Source: Hoeflea sp038900095 (GTDB taxonomy: Bacteria; Pseudomonadota; Alphaproteobacteria; Rhizobiales; Rhizobiaceae). Taken from it: a stretch of 64,000 nt of DNA. Each line of letters starts with the position of its first letter. The first letter of the stretch is position 1. A program made the position numbers and the translations under genes. Of this stretch, positions 8,648 through 17,165 are shown piece after piece. The notes beneath the pieces were generated by a model, which was not told the origin of the DNA, searched no databases, and saw nothing but the letters and a program-made list of their open reading frames with translations. The stretch is taken from assembly GCF_038900095.1 (NCBI RefSeq), contig NZ_JBBMQQ010000001.1, positions 930,001 through 994,000 of the forward strand, given 5' to 3'.

Positions 8648-8759
8648 CAGCGGCATAGAACGCGGGTGCGGCCGCATCCCTGCTGTCGACAGGTCGGGCC
8701 GATATGGTATTGGGTGGCGCACGCGCGAACAGGACAAAGAACGGGTGGAGTTTCAAGCC

Positions 8760-10043
8760 ATGTCAGACAACAGGGTAATCATCGCCGGTGGCGGAATCGG
8801 CGGTCTTGCGCTGGCGCTGACCTTGCACCAGATCGGCGTGGACTGCGTGGTGTTCGAGGCCGTCAACGATCTCAAGCCGCTGGGCGTTGGCATCAACCTG
8901 CAGCCCAACGCCGTGCGCGAACTGTTTGATCTCGGTTTCACGGCCGATGAATTGAATGCGCTCGGAGTGCCGGTGAAGGAGTGGGCGCTGGTCGGGATGA
9001 GGGGGCAGGACATCTATTCCGAGCCGCGCGGGCTTGAGGCGGGTTACGACTGGCCGCAATATGCCGTGCACCGGGGCGAGTTCCACATGGCGCTGTACCG
9101 CCGCCTTGTCGACCGTGCCGGGCTCGATGCCGTTCGGCTTGGCTGCCGCGCGACGGGCTATTCGGTGAACCCCGACGGCGGCGTCACCGTTACGCTCGAA
9201 ACACAATCCGGCGAGATCCGTGAAACCGGCAGGCTGCTGATCGGGGCTGACGGAATTCATTCGGCGATCCGGGCGCAGATGCACCCCAACCAGCCGCCGA
9301 TCCACTGGGGTGGCGCGGTGATGTGGCGCGGCACGTCGCTGGCCAAGCCGGTGCGCACCGGATCGTCCTTCATCGGCCTGGGAACGCACAAGCACCGTAT
9401 GGTGATCTATCCGATTTCGGCGCCCGACCCAGAAACCGGGCTGGCGCTGACCAACTGGATTGCCGAAGTGACCTATGACGATCCGTCCGCGCACGAGACC
9501 ATGGGCTGGTTCCGGCCGGTCGGAATCGACGATTTCATCCACCATTTCGAGAGCTGGACCTATGACTGGCTCGATGTCCCGGCGCTGATCCGCGGCGCCG
9601 ACATCGCCTTCGAGAACCCGATGATCGACCGCGACCCGGTGCCGACATGGGTGGATGGGCCGGTGGCGCTGATGGGCGACGCTGCGCATGCGATGTATCC
9701 GACCGGGTCGAACGGGGCCAGCCAGGCGATCATCGATGCCCGCATTCTGGGCGCGAAATTCCTGGCGCATGGCGTCGCCCCCGATGCGCTGGCCGCCTTC
9801 AATGCGGAACTGTGCGAACCGGTATCGGCACTCATTCTGCGCAATCGCGGGGCAGGGCCGTTCGGACTGCTCAACATGGTCAATGACCGCTGCGGCGGCG
9901 AGTTCGACGACATCGAAGAGGTCATCCCACAGGCGGAACGGGCCGAGTTCATGGCAAAATACAAGGCTGCTGCCGGGTTTGCACGGGATACGTTGAATGC
10001 GGCACCTTCAACGATTGCAGCGGGTGCCCGGGTAAACGCATGA
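8760..10043 (+). CDS. FAD-dependent monooxygenase (salicylate-hydroxylase-like)
   Basis: A 427-residue group A flavoprotein monooxygenase. It has the N-terminal dinucleotide fold VIIAGGGIGGLALALTL, the DG motif in LLIGADGIHSAIRAQ and the GD motif in VALMGDAAHAMYPTGSNGA. Enzymes of this class hydroxylate aromatic or heterocyclic rings with NAD(P)H and O2 in the cytoplasm; the substrate cannot be told from sequence. The start at 8760 (MSDNRVIIAGGG) follows GGGTGGAG and removes a long non-homologous in-frame extension. It lies 112 bases after the OYE-family gene and could be co-transcribed with it. Confidence 0.87.
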   Translation: MSDNRVIIAGGGIGGLALALTLHQIGVDCVVFEAVNDLKPLGVGINLQPNAVRELFDLGFTADELNALGVPVKEWALVGMRGQDIYSEPRGLEAGYDWPQYAVHRGEFHMALYRRLVDRAGLDAVRLGCRATGYSVNPDGGVTVTLETQSGEIRETGRLLIGADGIHSAIRAQMHPNQPPIHWGGAVMWRGTSLAKPVRTGSSFIGLGTHKHRMVIYPISAPDPETGLALTNWIAEVTYDDPSAHETMGWFRPVGIDDFIHHFESWTYDWLDVPALIRGADIAFENPMIDRDPVPTWVDGPVALMGDAAHAMYPTGSNGASQAIIDARILGAKFLAHGVAPDALAAFNAELCEPVSALILRNRGAGPFGLLNMVNDRCGGEFDDIEEVIPQAERAEFMAKYKAAAGFARDTLNAAPSTIAAGARVNA

Positions 10044-10113
10044 GCGATAGATGATATTGTAAAAACGTCTCATGAGTTGAGATGCAATACCGACAACATA
10101 ATTCACATCTAAT

Positions 10114-10821
10114 TCAACTGCCGGACAATGAAAACGTCTCTACGTCAAAATGCTTTCGGGTCATTATCAGAGGAATTTTGTCAGTTTTCGGATCGTTCAT
10201 CAATTCGATGTTTTGTCGCGCTTTTTGGCATACTCGACGCAGTATCCACTTCGCTTCACTCAGCGGAAGCTTGTCTATATTCTCGAACTCTTGGAATGGA
10301 TTAGGTAGCAGATTTTTGTTTCCCATACGCAATGGGTACCATATTTGGAAAACCTGCGCCTCCGGAGGTGCACTTTCGGCGGCCACAAGGTAATCAAACC
10401 ATGCAAAGAATAGGTGATGAGCATTTGTATCATCATTGAAAGATACAAATGTCTCCCACGAGTTTCTTTCTTGTTTTTTATAGTCGAGCGGATGTTTGAA
10501 TGAATTTGCAAATTCATTCATCAACTTCTTCATCTGGAGGTCATCCAGATTGGGGTTAGCTATTTTTTGGTAGTATGACCAAGGTATTTTTCCGGCGGAA
10601 CTAGCGGCGTAACCTGCGATTTCCCTGGCTGCACTGGTTAAAATTTGCACCGATATTGGATCATCATCATCGATAAATAGCTTTAATGCCGTTCCAAGTT
10701 GGTAGCGCGCTATTCGCAATCGTGCCATCTGATTCCGCTTATCCAAAGTTGCTTTGTGCATTTCAAGAACCCCGAGTAACCCCGACGATATAGCAATAGT
10801 CAATCGACGGAATGCGGCCAA
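10114..10821 (-). CDS. hypothetical protein, AT-richer orphan gene next to tRNA-Lys
   Basis: A reverse-strand frame of up to 235 codons (alternative start ATG 10761, MHKATLDKRNQMARLRIARY, giving 215 residues). I recognise no domain; there is no signal peptide or membrane segment and the protein is polar, with several tryptophans and a C-terminal RKHFDVETFSLSGS tail. Base composition is visibly more AT-rich than every neighbour, with lysine, asparagine and isoleucine codons ending in A/T, a sign of recent transfer. It begins 25 bases beyond the 3' end of tRNA-Lys, a classic integration position, but no integrase or repeated attachment sequence is visible. It could be a remnant or a small cargo gene of a lost element. 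Confidence 0.6.
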   Translation of the reverse strand: MAAFRRLTIAISSGLLGVLEMHKATLDKRNQMARLRIARYQLGTALKLFIDDDDPISVQILTSAAREIAGYAASSAGKIPWSYYQKIANPNLDDLQMKKLMNEFANSFKHPLDYKKQERNSWETFVSFNDDTNAHHLFFAWFDYLVAAESAPPEAQVFQIWYPLRMGNKNLLPNPFQEFENIDKLPLSEAKWILRRVCQKARQNIELMNDPKTDKIPLIMTRKHFDVETFSLSGS

Positions 10822-10845
10822 TGCAATAAAGGAAATTGACGTTCT

Positions 10846-10921
10846 TGGTGAGAGCGCAGGGGTTCGAACCCTGGACCTACTGATTAAAAGTCAGTTGCTC
10901 TACCAACTGAGCTACGCTCTC
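10846..10921 (-). tRNA. tRNA-Lys (anticodon TTT)
   Basis: The reverse strand folds as a full cloverleaf of 76 bases including an encoded CCA (10846-10848). Acceptor arms GAGAGCG and CGCTCTC pair, the D arm is GCTCAGTTGGTAGAGC, the anticodon stem-loop is ACTGA-CTTTTAA-TCAGT with anticodon TTT, and the T arm is CAGGG-TTCGAAC-CCCTG. It reads AAA and AAG lysine codons. Its 3' end faces the AT-rich orphan gene. Confidence 0.97.
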
Positions 10922-11241
10922 CCAAAGCCCGTTGCGCACGTTGGCGAAACCGGCTCGAATGGCGCGGAACATAGGGACGCATCTGCCTATGGTCAACAGC
11001 AAATGCCAAGCCGCAACAGTGTTTTTTCAGGGGGCTTTCACGGCTGCCTTCGGCTTACGGGCAAGGCGGACCGGAGCTGGTCCTTCGCGACGGCCCCGGA
11101 CTGCCGCCGGGCGTCAAAATATCACGGCTTTCACTCGAAAACGTGACTGGCGAAGCCCGGGACTGGCGGTTAGATAGAGGCCTGCGGACGGGCCGGCCGG
11201 TTCCTGTCCAACCTTTGGCCCGGCAAGGGGAACCTGATTTC
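10922..11241. other. intergenic region between tRNA-Lys and ccdA
   Basis: This 320-base stretch should hold the leftward tRNA-Lys promoter and the rightward ccdA promoter. I find no supported gene in it. The frame that opens at 11143 is the same frame as ccdA but its first 33 codons do not look like part of the membrane protein. Confidence 0.5.
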
Positions 11242-11991
11242 GTGATCATCGCCGATATTTCACTCCTCACTGTTATCCTGGCGGGCGCATTGTCGTTCCT
11301 GTCGCCCTGCGTCCTGCCATTGGTGCCGCCCTATCTTTGTTACATGGCGGGCGTGTCGGTCGAGGATTTCCGCGGCAGCGGGGCTGAAACGAGAGCAAGG
11401 GACACGCGGCGTGCGGTGTTTGTTGCCTCGCTGTTTTTCACCTTTGGTTTTGCCACCGTCTTTGTCGCGCTCGGGGCAGGGGCCTCAAGCATCGGCGCTG
11501 CCCTGCGGCAGCATATGGACCTGCTGGCCAAGCTCGGCGGCATTGTCATCATCCTGATGGGGCTGCACTTTCTCGGCGTGTTCCGGATCGGACTGCTAGC
11601 GCGTGAAGCCCGCTTCGCCGGCGGCGGCAAGCCGGCCACCCTGTCCGGGGCCTATCTGATGGGGCTGGCATTTGCCTTTGGCTGGACGCCCTGCATCGGA
11701 CCGGTGCTTGGCGCCGTGCTCGGGGTTGCGGCAGGCCGGGAGACGGTGAGCGCCGGCGCGATCCTGCTCGCCGCCTATTCGCTCGGCCTGGCAGTGCCGT
11801 TCTGGATCGCGGCGTTGTTTTCAGAGCGTTTCATGCGATTCTCGCAGAAATTCCGCAAGCATCTCGGCACCATCGAGAAAGTCACCGGCGCGCTGCTGGT
11901 GCTGACCGGCATCCTGTTTCTGACCGGCGGCATGGCCACCATGGCCTACTGGCTGCTCGAGACATTTCCGGCACTGGGCATGATCGGCTGA
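11242..11991 (+). CDS. ccdA: cytochrome c biogenesis / thiol-disulfide transporter CcdA
   Basis: A 249-residue membrane protein with six predicted helices. CcdA carries reducing equivalents from cytoplasmic thioredoxin across the inner membrane to periplasmic thiol proteins, mainly for cytochrome c maturation. The two redox cysteines sit in the expected motifs, FLSPCVLPLVPPYLCYMAG in helix 1 and FGWTPCIGPVLGAVLG in helix 4. The GTG start at 11242, with AAGGGGA upstream, gives the usual family length; earlier in-frame codons give a non-membrane extension. It is convergent with the DMT exporter, and no cytochrome c gene is adjacent. Confidence 0.9.
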   Translation: MIIADISLLTVILAGALSFLSPCVLPLVPPYLCYMAGVSVEDFRGSGAETRARDTRRAVFVASLFFTFGFATVFVALGAGASSIGAALRQHMDLLAKLGGIVIILMGLHFLGVFRIGLLAREARFAGGGKPATLSGAYLMGLAFAFGWTPCIGPVLGAVLGVAAGRETVSAGAILLAAYSLGLAVPFWIAALFSERFMRFSQKFRKHLGTIEKVTGALLVLTGILFLTGGMATMAYWLLETFPALGMIG

Positions 11992-12024
11992 ACCCGGCAG
12001 CCTTTCGGGGCACGCAGACCGGGA

Positions 12025-12966
12025 TCAGCGCTTTCGTTTTGGAGCCGTTGCCAGCACCAGCCCGGTCAGCACGGTGCATATGCCGAGCGCATGGTGTGCC
12101 TCGAACGGTTCACCCAGAACCAGGACAGCCAGGCCGACGCCATAGGGTGGCAACAGATACATGAAGACGCTGGCCGTCGATGCGCCAAGCCGGGCGACGC
12201 CATACTGGTAGCCGGAAAATGCAAGCAGTGACGAGAACACGACGATGCCGGCAATCCCGCCCCAGGCGCTCAAGGTATGCGGCATCATGGCGCCGGTGAG
12301 GAATTCCCAGAGCGCGAATGGCGCCAGCAACAGCGATCCGGAAAGCGTGACAACGGCAAACAGTGCGGAAACCGGCAGTCCGGCCGTGCGCTTGCCCTTG
12401 AGCAGGACCGAATAGCCGGCCCATGACAGGGCCGCAGCGATGAACATCAGGTCACCCCAGTTGAAGGACGATTCGGCGATACTGGTGAAATCCCCCTTCA
12501 GCACGATGATTGCCACGCCGAGGAAGCCGACCAGAATGCCGGCGACTTCGCGCCAGCTGGTGGCCCGGCCGAAAAACAGGCGTTCAAGGATAATGATCAT
12601 CAGCGGCGACGTGGTGTAAATCAGCGTGCCATTGGTGGCCGTGGTGAATTGCAGGGCATAGTAGACACCCGCGCCGCAGATCCACATACCGAGGAAGCCA
12701 AGCACCAGCCAGTGAACCGGATAGTTGGTTACATAGGTCCGGACCCGATCCCGCGCCATCCACAAGAACGGCGACAGCACCAGCGCGGAGGCTGTCCAGC
12801 GCAGGAAGGCCAGCGTGAAGGGAGCCACCTCGGGAATCGTCGACCGGCCAAAGATCAGGTTCGACGAAAAGAACAATGGTGTCAGCAGCATAACGACCAG
12901 AGGAATGAAACGCGCGAGTGTGGGTTTCGCAGCAGGTGAGGCGGCGGCAGTCATGGGGGCTTCCAT
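12025..12966 (-). CDS. EamA-family (DMT superfamily) transporter
   Basis: A 313-residue inner-membrane protein with about ten helices in two EamA repeats (first repeat about residues 18-150, second about 165-300). Conserved features include FLRWTASALVLSPF in repeat 1 and YLLPPYGVGLAVLVLGEPFEAHHALGI in repeat 2, where the glutamate is typical. Members export amino acids or other small metabolites; the substrate is unknown. ATG 12966 and ATG 12954 are both possible starts. It is divergent from glmU, with 95 bases between them. Confidence 0.87.
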   Translation of the reverse strand: MEAPMTAAASPAAKPTLARFIPLVVMLLTPLFFSSNLIFGRSTIPEVAPFTLAFLRWTASALVLSPFLWMARDRVRTYVTNYPVHWLVLGFLGMWICGAGVYYALQFTTATNGTLIYTTSPLMIIILERLFFGRATSWREVAGILVGFLGVAIIVLKGDFTSIAESSFNWGDLMFIAAALSWAGYSVLLKGKRTAGLPVSALFAVVTLSGSLLLAPFALWEFLTGAMMPHTLSAWGGIAGIVVFSSLLAFSGYQYGVARLGASTASVFMYLLPPYGVGLAVLVLGEPFEAHHALGICTVLTGLVLATAPKRKR

Positions 12967-13061
12967 ATCGGGACAATGTTTGCTTCAAGGAGAATGATCG
13001 AGGTTCCGGTGCTATAGCGTCCGGTACGAGTAAACAAGCGATTCGATAATGAGGTGAGCGA

Positions 13062-14441
13062 ATGGCACGAACTTGTCTGGCTGTCGTGCTTGCGGCTGGC
13101 GATGCGACACGCATGAAGTCGTCAAAATCCAAGGTGTTGCATACCGTTGGCAACCTGCCGCTGATCGCGCATGTGACCCGCGCGGCGGCAGCTGCGGGCG
13201 TCAACAAGGTTGCGCTGGTGGTGGGCCGGGATGCCGCCAGGGTTTCCGAAGCGGCCCGGATCGGGCTGGAAGTTCCGGTCACCTCTGTCGAACAGACCGA
13301 GCGCAAGGGCACCGGACATGCCGTGCTGATGGCGCGAGATGTGATTGCCGAAGGATATGATGACGTTGTCGTGCTTTATGGCGATGCGCCGCTGATCAAT
13401 CCGGATAGCCTTGCGGCGGCGACTGCGGAGCGGACAAGCGGCGCCGACGTGGTTGTTCTGGGATTCCGCGCCGCCGACCCGACCGGCTACGGCCGGCTTC
13501 TGGTCCGCGATGGTGAACTGGTCGCGATCCGCGAGCACAAGGAAGCCTCGAGCGAGGAACTGGCGGTTGATTTCTGCAATGGCGGCATCATCACCTTTTC
13601 CGGTGCCCAGGCCATCAGCCTGCTTGAAGCCATCGGCAACGACAACGCCAAGGGCGAATACTACCTTACCGATATTGTCGAGATCGCCCGCCAGCGCGGC
13701 CTCAAATGCGTCGCCATCGAGGCTCCCGAAGAGGACATGATGGGCTGTAACACCCGCGCGGAACTTGCCGAGATCGAACAGGTCTGGCAGAGGCGCGCCC
13801 GGCATGCGGCGATGCTATCAGGTGTCAGCATGGTCGATCCCTCCAGCGTGTTCCTGTCGCATGACACGGTGTTGGGCAACGACGTGACCATCGAGCCCAA
13901 TGTCTGGTTCGGTCCCGGCGTCAAGGTGGGGCCCGGTACGGTCATTCATGCTTTCAGCCATCTCGAAGGGGCGGATATCGGGGCAAACGCCACCATCGGC
14001 CCCTTTGCCCGGCTGCGTCCCGGGACCGAGCTGGGGGAAAAGGTCAAGGTCGGCAATTTCTGCGAGATCAAGAAGGCCAGGGTCGGCGCCGGCGCCAAGG
14101 TCAATCATCTCAGCTATATCGGCGACGCCGTCATCGGGGATGCGGCCAATATCGGAGCGGGCACGATCACCTGCAATTATGACGGCCAGAACAAGCACTT
14201 GACCGAAATCGGGGCCGGGGCCTTCATCGGTTCGAATTCATCGCTTGTCGCGCCGATCAGCATCGGTGACGGTGCTTATGTCGGTTCGGGAAGCGTCGTG
14301 ACGATGGATGTTCCCGCCGATGCGCTGGCCATTGCCAGGGCAAGGCAGGAGACAAAACCCGGCCGGGCGCATCGGCTCAGGGAGAAGATCGCGGCCATCA
14401 AGGCACTGAAGAAAAAGGCGCAAAGCGGACCGGATGCATAG
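13062..14441 (+). CDS. glmU: bifunctional GlmU (GlcNAc-1-P uridyltransferase / GlcN-1-P acetyltransferase)
   Basis: A 459-residue cytoplasmic enzyme that makes UDP-GlcNAc for peptidoglycan and lipid A in two steps. The N-terminal Rossmann-like uridyltransferase (to about residue 230) carries LAAGDATRMKSSKSKVLH and ERKGTGHAVLMA; the C-terminal left-handed beta helix (about 250-440) shows hexapeptide repeats such as IGANATIGPFARLRPGTELG and the acetyl-CoA/active-site region HLSYIGDAVIGDAANIGAG. The usual first glycine-rich loop reads GDATRM rather than G-x-GTRM, a known alphaproteobacterial variation. A strong site (GAGGTGAGCGA) precedes ATG. It is followed by glmS, the preceding pathway enzyme. 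Confidence 0.96.
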   Translation: MARTCLAVVLAAGDATRMKSSKSKVLHTVGNLPLIAHVTRAAAAAGVNKVALVVGRDAARVSEAARIGLEVPVTSVEQTERKGTGHAVLMARDVIAEGYDDVVVLYGDAPLINPDSLAAATAERTSGADVVVLGFRAADPTGYGRLLVRDGELVAIREHKEASSEELAVDFCNGGIITFSGAQAISLLEAIGNDNAKGEYYLTDIVEIARQRGLKCVAIEAPEEDMMGCNTRAELAEIEQVWQRRARHAAMLSGVSMVDPSSVFLSHDTVLGNDVTIEPNVWFGPGVKVGPGTVIHAFSHLEGADIGANATIGPFARLRPGTELGEKVKVGNFCEIKKARVGAGAKVNHLSYIGDAVIGDAANIGAGTITCNYDGQNKHLTEIGAGAFIGSNSSLVAPISIGDGAYVGSGSVVTMDVPADALAIARARQETKPGRAHRLREKIAAIKALKKKAQSGPDA

Positions 14442-14511
14442 GTCCGGTTACGCGATGTCACGAAAATTGAGCGGTCCCAACACTTTGGGGCACTGGTCTA
14501 AACAGGCGTTG

Positions 14512-14543
14512 CTGGGTAAGAGCTTGGCCAACACGTTACCCAG
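14512..14543. promoter_or_regulatory. 32-base dyad overlapping the glmS ribosome-binding region
   Basis: CTGGGTAA (14512-14519) and TTACCCAG (14536-14543) are perfect inverted repeats, and the central TTGGCCAA (14524-14531) is itself a perfect palindrome on exactly the same axis (between 14527 and 14528). Twenty-four of 32 positions obey the dyad. The right arm runs into the CAGGAGAG ribosome-binding site of glmS, nine bases before ATG. This is consistent with a dimeric repressor site or an RNA structure controlling glmS translation. Confidence 0.55.
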
Positions 14544-14552
14544 GAGAGACGC

Positions 14553-16379
14553 ATGTGCGGCATAGTCGGGATAGTTGGTAAGCGCGAAGTGGCTCCGCTG
14601 CTGGTGGACGCGCTCAAACGGCTTGAATACCGCGGATATGATTCCGCCGGTGTCGCCACGGTTCATGACGGCCACCTGGATCGCCGGAGGGCTGAAGGCA
14701 AGTTGGCCAATCTCGACCGCCGTCTGGGCGAAGAGCCCCTGGCAGGACAGATCGGCATCGGCCACACGCGCTGGGCCACACATGGTGCGCCGACGGAAAG
14801 CAATGCGCATCCGCATTTCTGCCAGGGCGTGGCCGTCGTCCATAACGGCATCATCGAGAATTTCGCGCCCCTTCGTGCCGAACTGACCGCCAAGGGCGCC
14901 ACGTTCTACAGCCAGACCGACACCGAAGTGGTTGCACAGTTGCTTTCGGCCTACCGGCAGGAGGGCCTTGCACCGCGCGAAGCGATGCAGAAGGCACTGA
15001 GCCGGCTGGAAGGCGCCTATGCGCTTGCAGTGCTGTTTGAAGACCAGCCCGACATGATACTTGGCGCCCGTTCCGGGCCGCCACTGGCGGTCGGGCATGG
15101 CGAGGGCGAGATGTTCCTGGGTTCCGACGCGATCGCACTGGCACCGTTTACCGACGAGATCACCTATCTCGATGATGGCGACTGGGTGGTCATTACCCGC
15201 GACACGCTCGAGATCTACGATCACAGCGGCAATGCTGTCGAGCGCAAGAGACAGAAATCGCAAGGTGCCGCCTATGTCGTCGACAAGGGCAATCACCGGC
15301 ATTTCATGGAAAAGGAAATCTACGAGCAGCCGGAAGTGGTCTCGCATACGCTCAGCCACTACATCGACTTTGCCGAGGGACGGGTGAAGCTCGACAGTTC
15401 AAGTATAGATTTCGCCAATCTCGACCGATTGGCGATGTCGGCCTGCGGCACCGCCTATTACGCCGGGCTGATCGGCAAATACTGGTTCGAACGTTTTGCG
15501 CGGCTGCCGGTGGAAATCGATGTCGCTTCGGAATTCCGCTACCGGGAAATGCCGCTCACCGGCAAGATGGCGGCGCTGTTCATCTCGCAGTCCGGGGAAA
15601 CCGCCGACACGCTGGCGTCGCTGCGCTATTGCCGCGACAACAAGCTGACCATCGGCGCGGTGGTCAATGTGCGCGAATCGACGATTGCACGTGAATCCGA
15701 CGATGTGTTTCCGACCCTTGCCGGTCCGGAAATCGGCGTGGCCTCAACCAAGGCATTCACCTGCCAGCTCTCGGTTCTGGCGGCGCTGGCGATGATCGCC
15801 GGGCGCGCGCGCGGCACGCTTTCCGCCGAGGAAGAAACCGCAATGGTGCAGGCGCTGGTCGGGGCGCCGCGGCTGTTCAACGAAGTCCTGCAGTCGATCC
15901 AGCCGCAGATCGAGACCTTGTCGCGCGAACTCTCGCGCTTCAAGGATGTGCTGTATCTCGGCCGCGGAACCAGCTTTCCGCTGGCGCTGGAAGGCGCCCT
16001 CAAGCTCAAGGAAATTTCCTATATCCATGCCGAAGGCTATGCCGCGGGCGAACTCAAGCACGGTCCGATCGCGCTGATCGACGAGAACATGCCGGTGATC
16101 GTGATCGCACCGCATGACCGGCACTTCGAGAAAACCGTCTCCAACATGCAGGAAGTGGCGGCGCGCGGCGGACAGATCATCCTGATCACCGACGAAAGGG
16201 GGGCTGCGGCGACCACGCTTGAAACCATGGCAACCATCGTGATGCCCGAGGTCAACGAGATCGTGACGCCGATCCTCTATGCGCTGCCGGTTCAGCTGAT
16301 CGCCTACCATACCGCGGTCTTCATGGGCACCGATGTCGACCAGCCGCGCAATCTTGCGAAGTCGGTGACCGTCGAATAA
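14553..16379 (+). CDS. glmS: glutamine-fructose-6-phosphate aminotransferase (isomerizing)
   Basis: A 608-residue cytoplasmic enzyme that makes glucosamine-6-phosphate from fructose-6-phosphate and glutamine, the entry step to amino sugars. The N-terminal nucleophile cysteine is residue 2 (MCGIVGIVGKREVAPLL), and the glutaminase domain runs to about residue 240. Two SIS domains follow, with SQSGETADTLASLRYC for sugar-phosphate binding in the first and LGRGTSFPLALEGALKLKEI in the second. The protein ends in the conserved DQPRNLAKSVTVE. The start is fixed by Cys2. The gene is 111 bases after glmU and has its own likely control element over the ribosome-binding site. Confidence 0.97.
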   Translation: MCGIVGIVGKREVAPLLVDALKRLEYRGYDSAGVATVHDGHLDRRRAEGKLANLDRRLGEEPLAGQIGIGHTRWATHGAPTESNAHPHFCQGVAVVHNGIIENFAPLRAELTAKGATFYSQTDTEVVAQLLSAYRQEGLAPREAMQKALSRLEGAYALAVLFEDQPDMILGARSGPPLAVGHGEGEMFLGSDAIALAPFTDEITYLDDGDWVVITRDTLEIYDHSGNAVERKRQKSQGAAYVVDKGNHRHFMEKEIYEQPEVVSHTLSHYIDFAEGRVKLDSSSIDFANLDRLAMSACGTAYYAGLIGKYWFERFARLPVEIDVASEFRYREMPLTGKMAALFISQSGETADTLASLRYCRDNKLTIGAVVNVRESTIARESDDVFPTLAGPEIGVASTKAFTCQLSVLAALAMIAGRARGTLSAEEETAMVQALVGAPRLFNEVLQSIQPQIETLSRELSRFKDVLYLGRGTSFPLALEGALKLKEISYIHAEGYAAGELKHGPIALIDENMPVIVIAPHDRHFEKTVSNMQEVAARGGQIILITDERGAAATTLETMATIVMPEVNEIVTPILYALPVQLIAYHTAVFMGTDVDQPRNLAKSVTVE

Positions 16380-16399
16380 CCGGCGCATCACTGTTGAAC

Positions 16400-16429
16400 T
16401 TGTCTTCGCCTTTGTGCGTTCCCTATATA
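16400..16429 (+). promoter_or_regulatory. sigma-70-type promoter before the DUF502 gene
   Basis: TTGTCT (16400-16405) and TATATA (16424-16429) are separated by 18 bases and lie about 50 bases before the ATG at 16480. The match to the housekeeping consensus is good at -10 and fair at -35. Confidence 0.5.
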
Positions 16430-16479
16430 GTGGGGACTGCAGGACGAGGTGTCTTGCGTGCCATGAGGCAGGGTGAAGA

Positions 16480-17160
16480 ATGACCGAGAAGATAAAACGG
16501 ATAGGCGCGGGGCGGCGGCTGAGAAACTATTTTCTCACAGGCCTGATCATCGTTGCGCCGCTCGCCATCACCGCCTACCTGACATGGACCTTCATCGGTT
16601 GGGTCGACAGCTGGGTGAAGCCTTATATTCCGGCGATCTACAACCCCGACTACTATCTGCCGTTTGCTGTTCCCGGCTTCGGCCTGGTGACAGCGCTTTT
16701 CCTGATCACGATGATCGGCTTCCTGACAGCCAACCTGGTTGGCCGGTCCGTGATTTCCTTTGGGGAATCGCTGCTGGACCGGATGCCGCTGGTGCGCAGC
16801 CTCTACAAGGGCCTCAAGCAGATATTCCAGACCGTGCTGGCAGAGCAGAGCGGCTCTTTCAAGCAAGCGGCGCTGATCGAATATCCACGCCGGGGTTTGT
16901 GGTCGATCGTCTTCATCGCCACCGACACCAAGGGCGAGGTCAACGCGCGGCTGCCCGAGGATGATTCAATGTCGGTGTTCCTGCCGACGACGCCCAATCC
17001 GACTTCGGGTTTCCTGCTGTTCGTGCCGCGCAAGGATGTCATCGTGCTGGACATGAGCGTGGAGGAAGCCGCGAAGATGGTTATCTCCGCCGGTCTTGTG
17101 TCACCGGACTATCCAAGGACGCTTCCGGTCAAGTCGAAGCCGAAAACCGCGGCTGACTGA
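16480..17160 (+). CDS. DUF502 family membrane protein
   Basis: A 226-residue inner-membrane protein of the DUF502 family (COG2928), whose biochemical role is not settled. Two strong membrane helices are visible at about residues 15-42 (LTGLIIVAPLAITAYLTWTF) and 67-90 (GLVTALFLITMIGFLTANLV), followed by the conserved SLYKGLKQIFQTVL and a C-terminal domain ending with PTTPNPTSGFLLFVPRKDV, a family hallmark. GGGTGAAGA provides a fair ribosome-binding site before ATG. It is convergent with recG, five bases from its stop. Confidence 0.88.
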   Translation: MTEKIKRIGAGRRLRNYFLTGLIIVAPLAITAYLTWTFIGWVDSWVKPYIPAIYNPDYYLPFAVPGFGLVTALFLITMIGFLTANLVGRSVISFGESLLDRMPLVRSLYKGLKQIFQTVLAEQSGSFKQAALIEYPRRGLWSIVFIATDTKGEVNARLPEDDSMSVFLPTTPNPTSGFLLFVPRKDVIVLDMSVEEAAKMVISAGLVSPDYPRTLPVKSKPKTAAD

Positions 17161-17165
17161 TCGTT

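Noticed and set aside
7397..8737. A 446-codon reverse-strand frame across the OYE-family gene
   Set aside because: The sense frame is a clear enzyme with complete motifs; the reverse frame has biased composition (R, H, G rich) and no domain.
10044..10921. Attachment-site duplication flanking the tRNA-Lys islet gene
   Set aside because: No copy of the tRNA 3' end was found between the orphan gene and the monooxygenase, so an intact mobile element is not claimed.
14442..14552. glmS ribozyme upstream of glmS
   Set aside because: The conserved catalytic core and pseudoknots are not visible, and the ribozyme is known from Gram-positive bacteria, so the dyad is treated as a different element.
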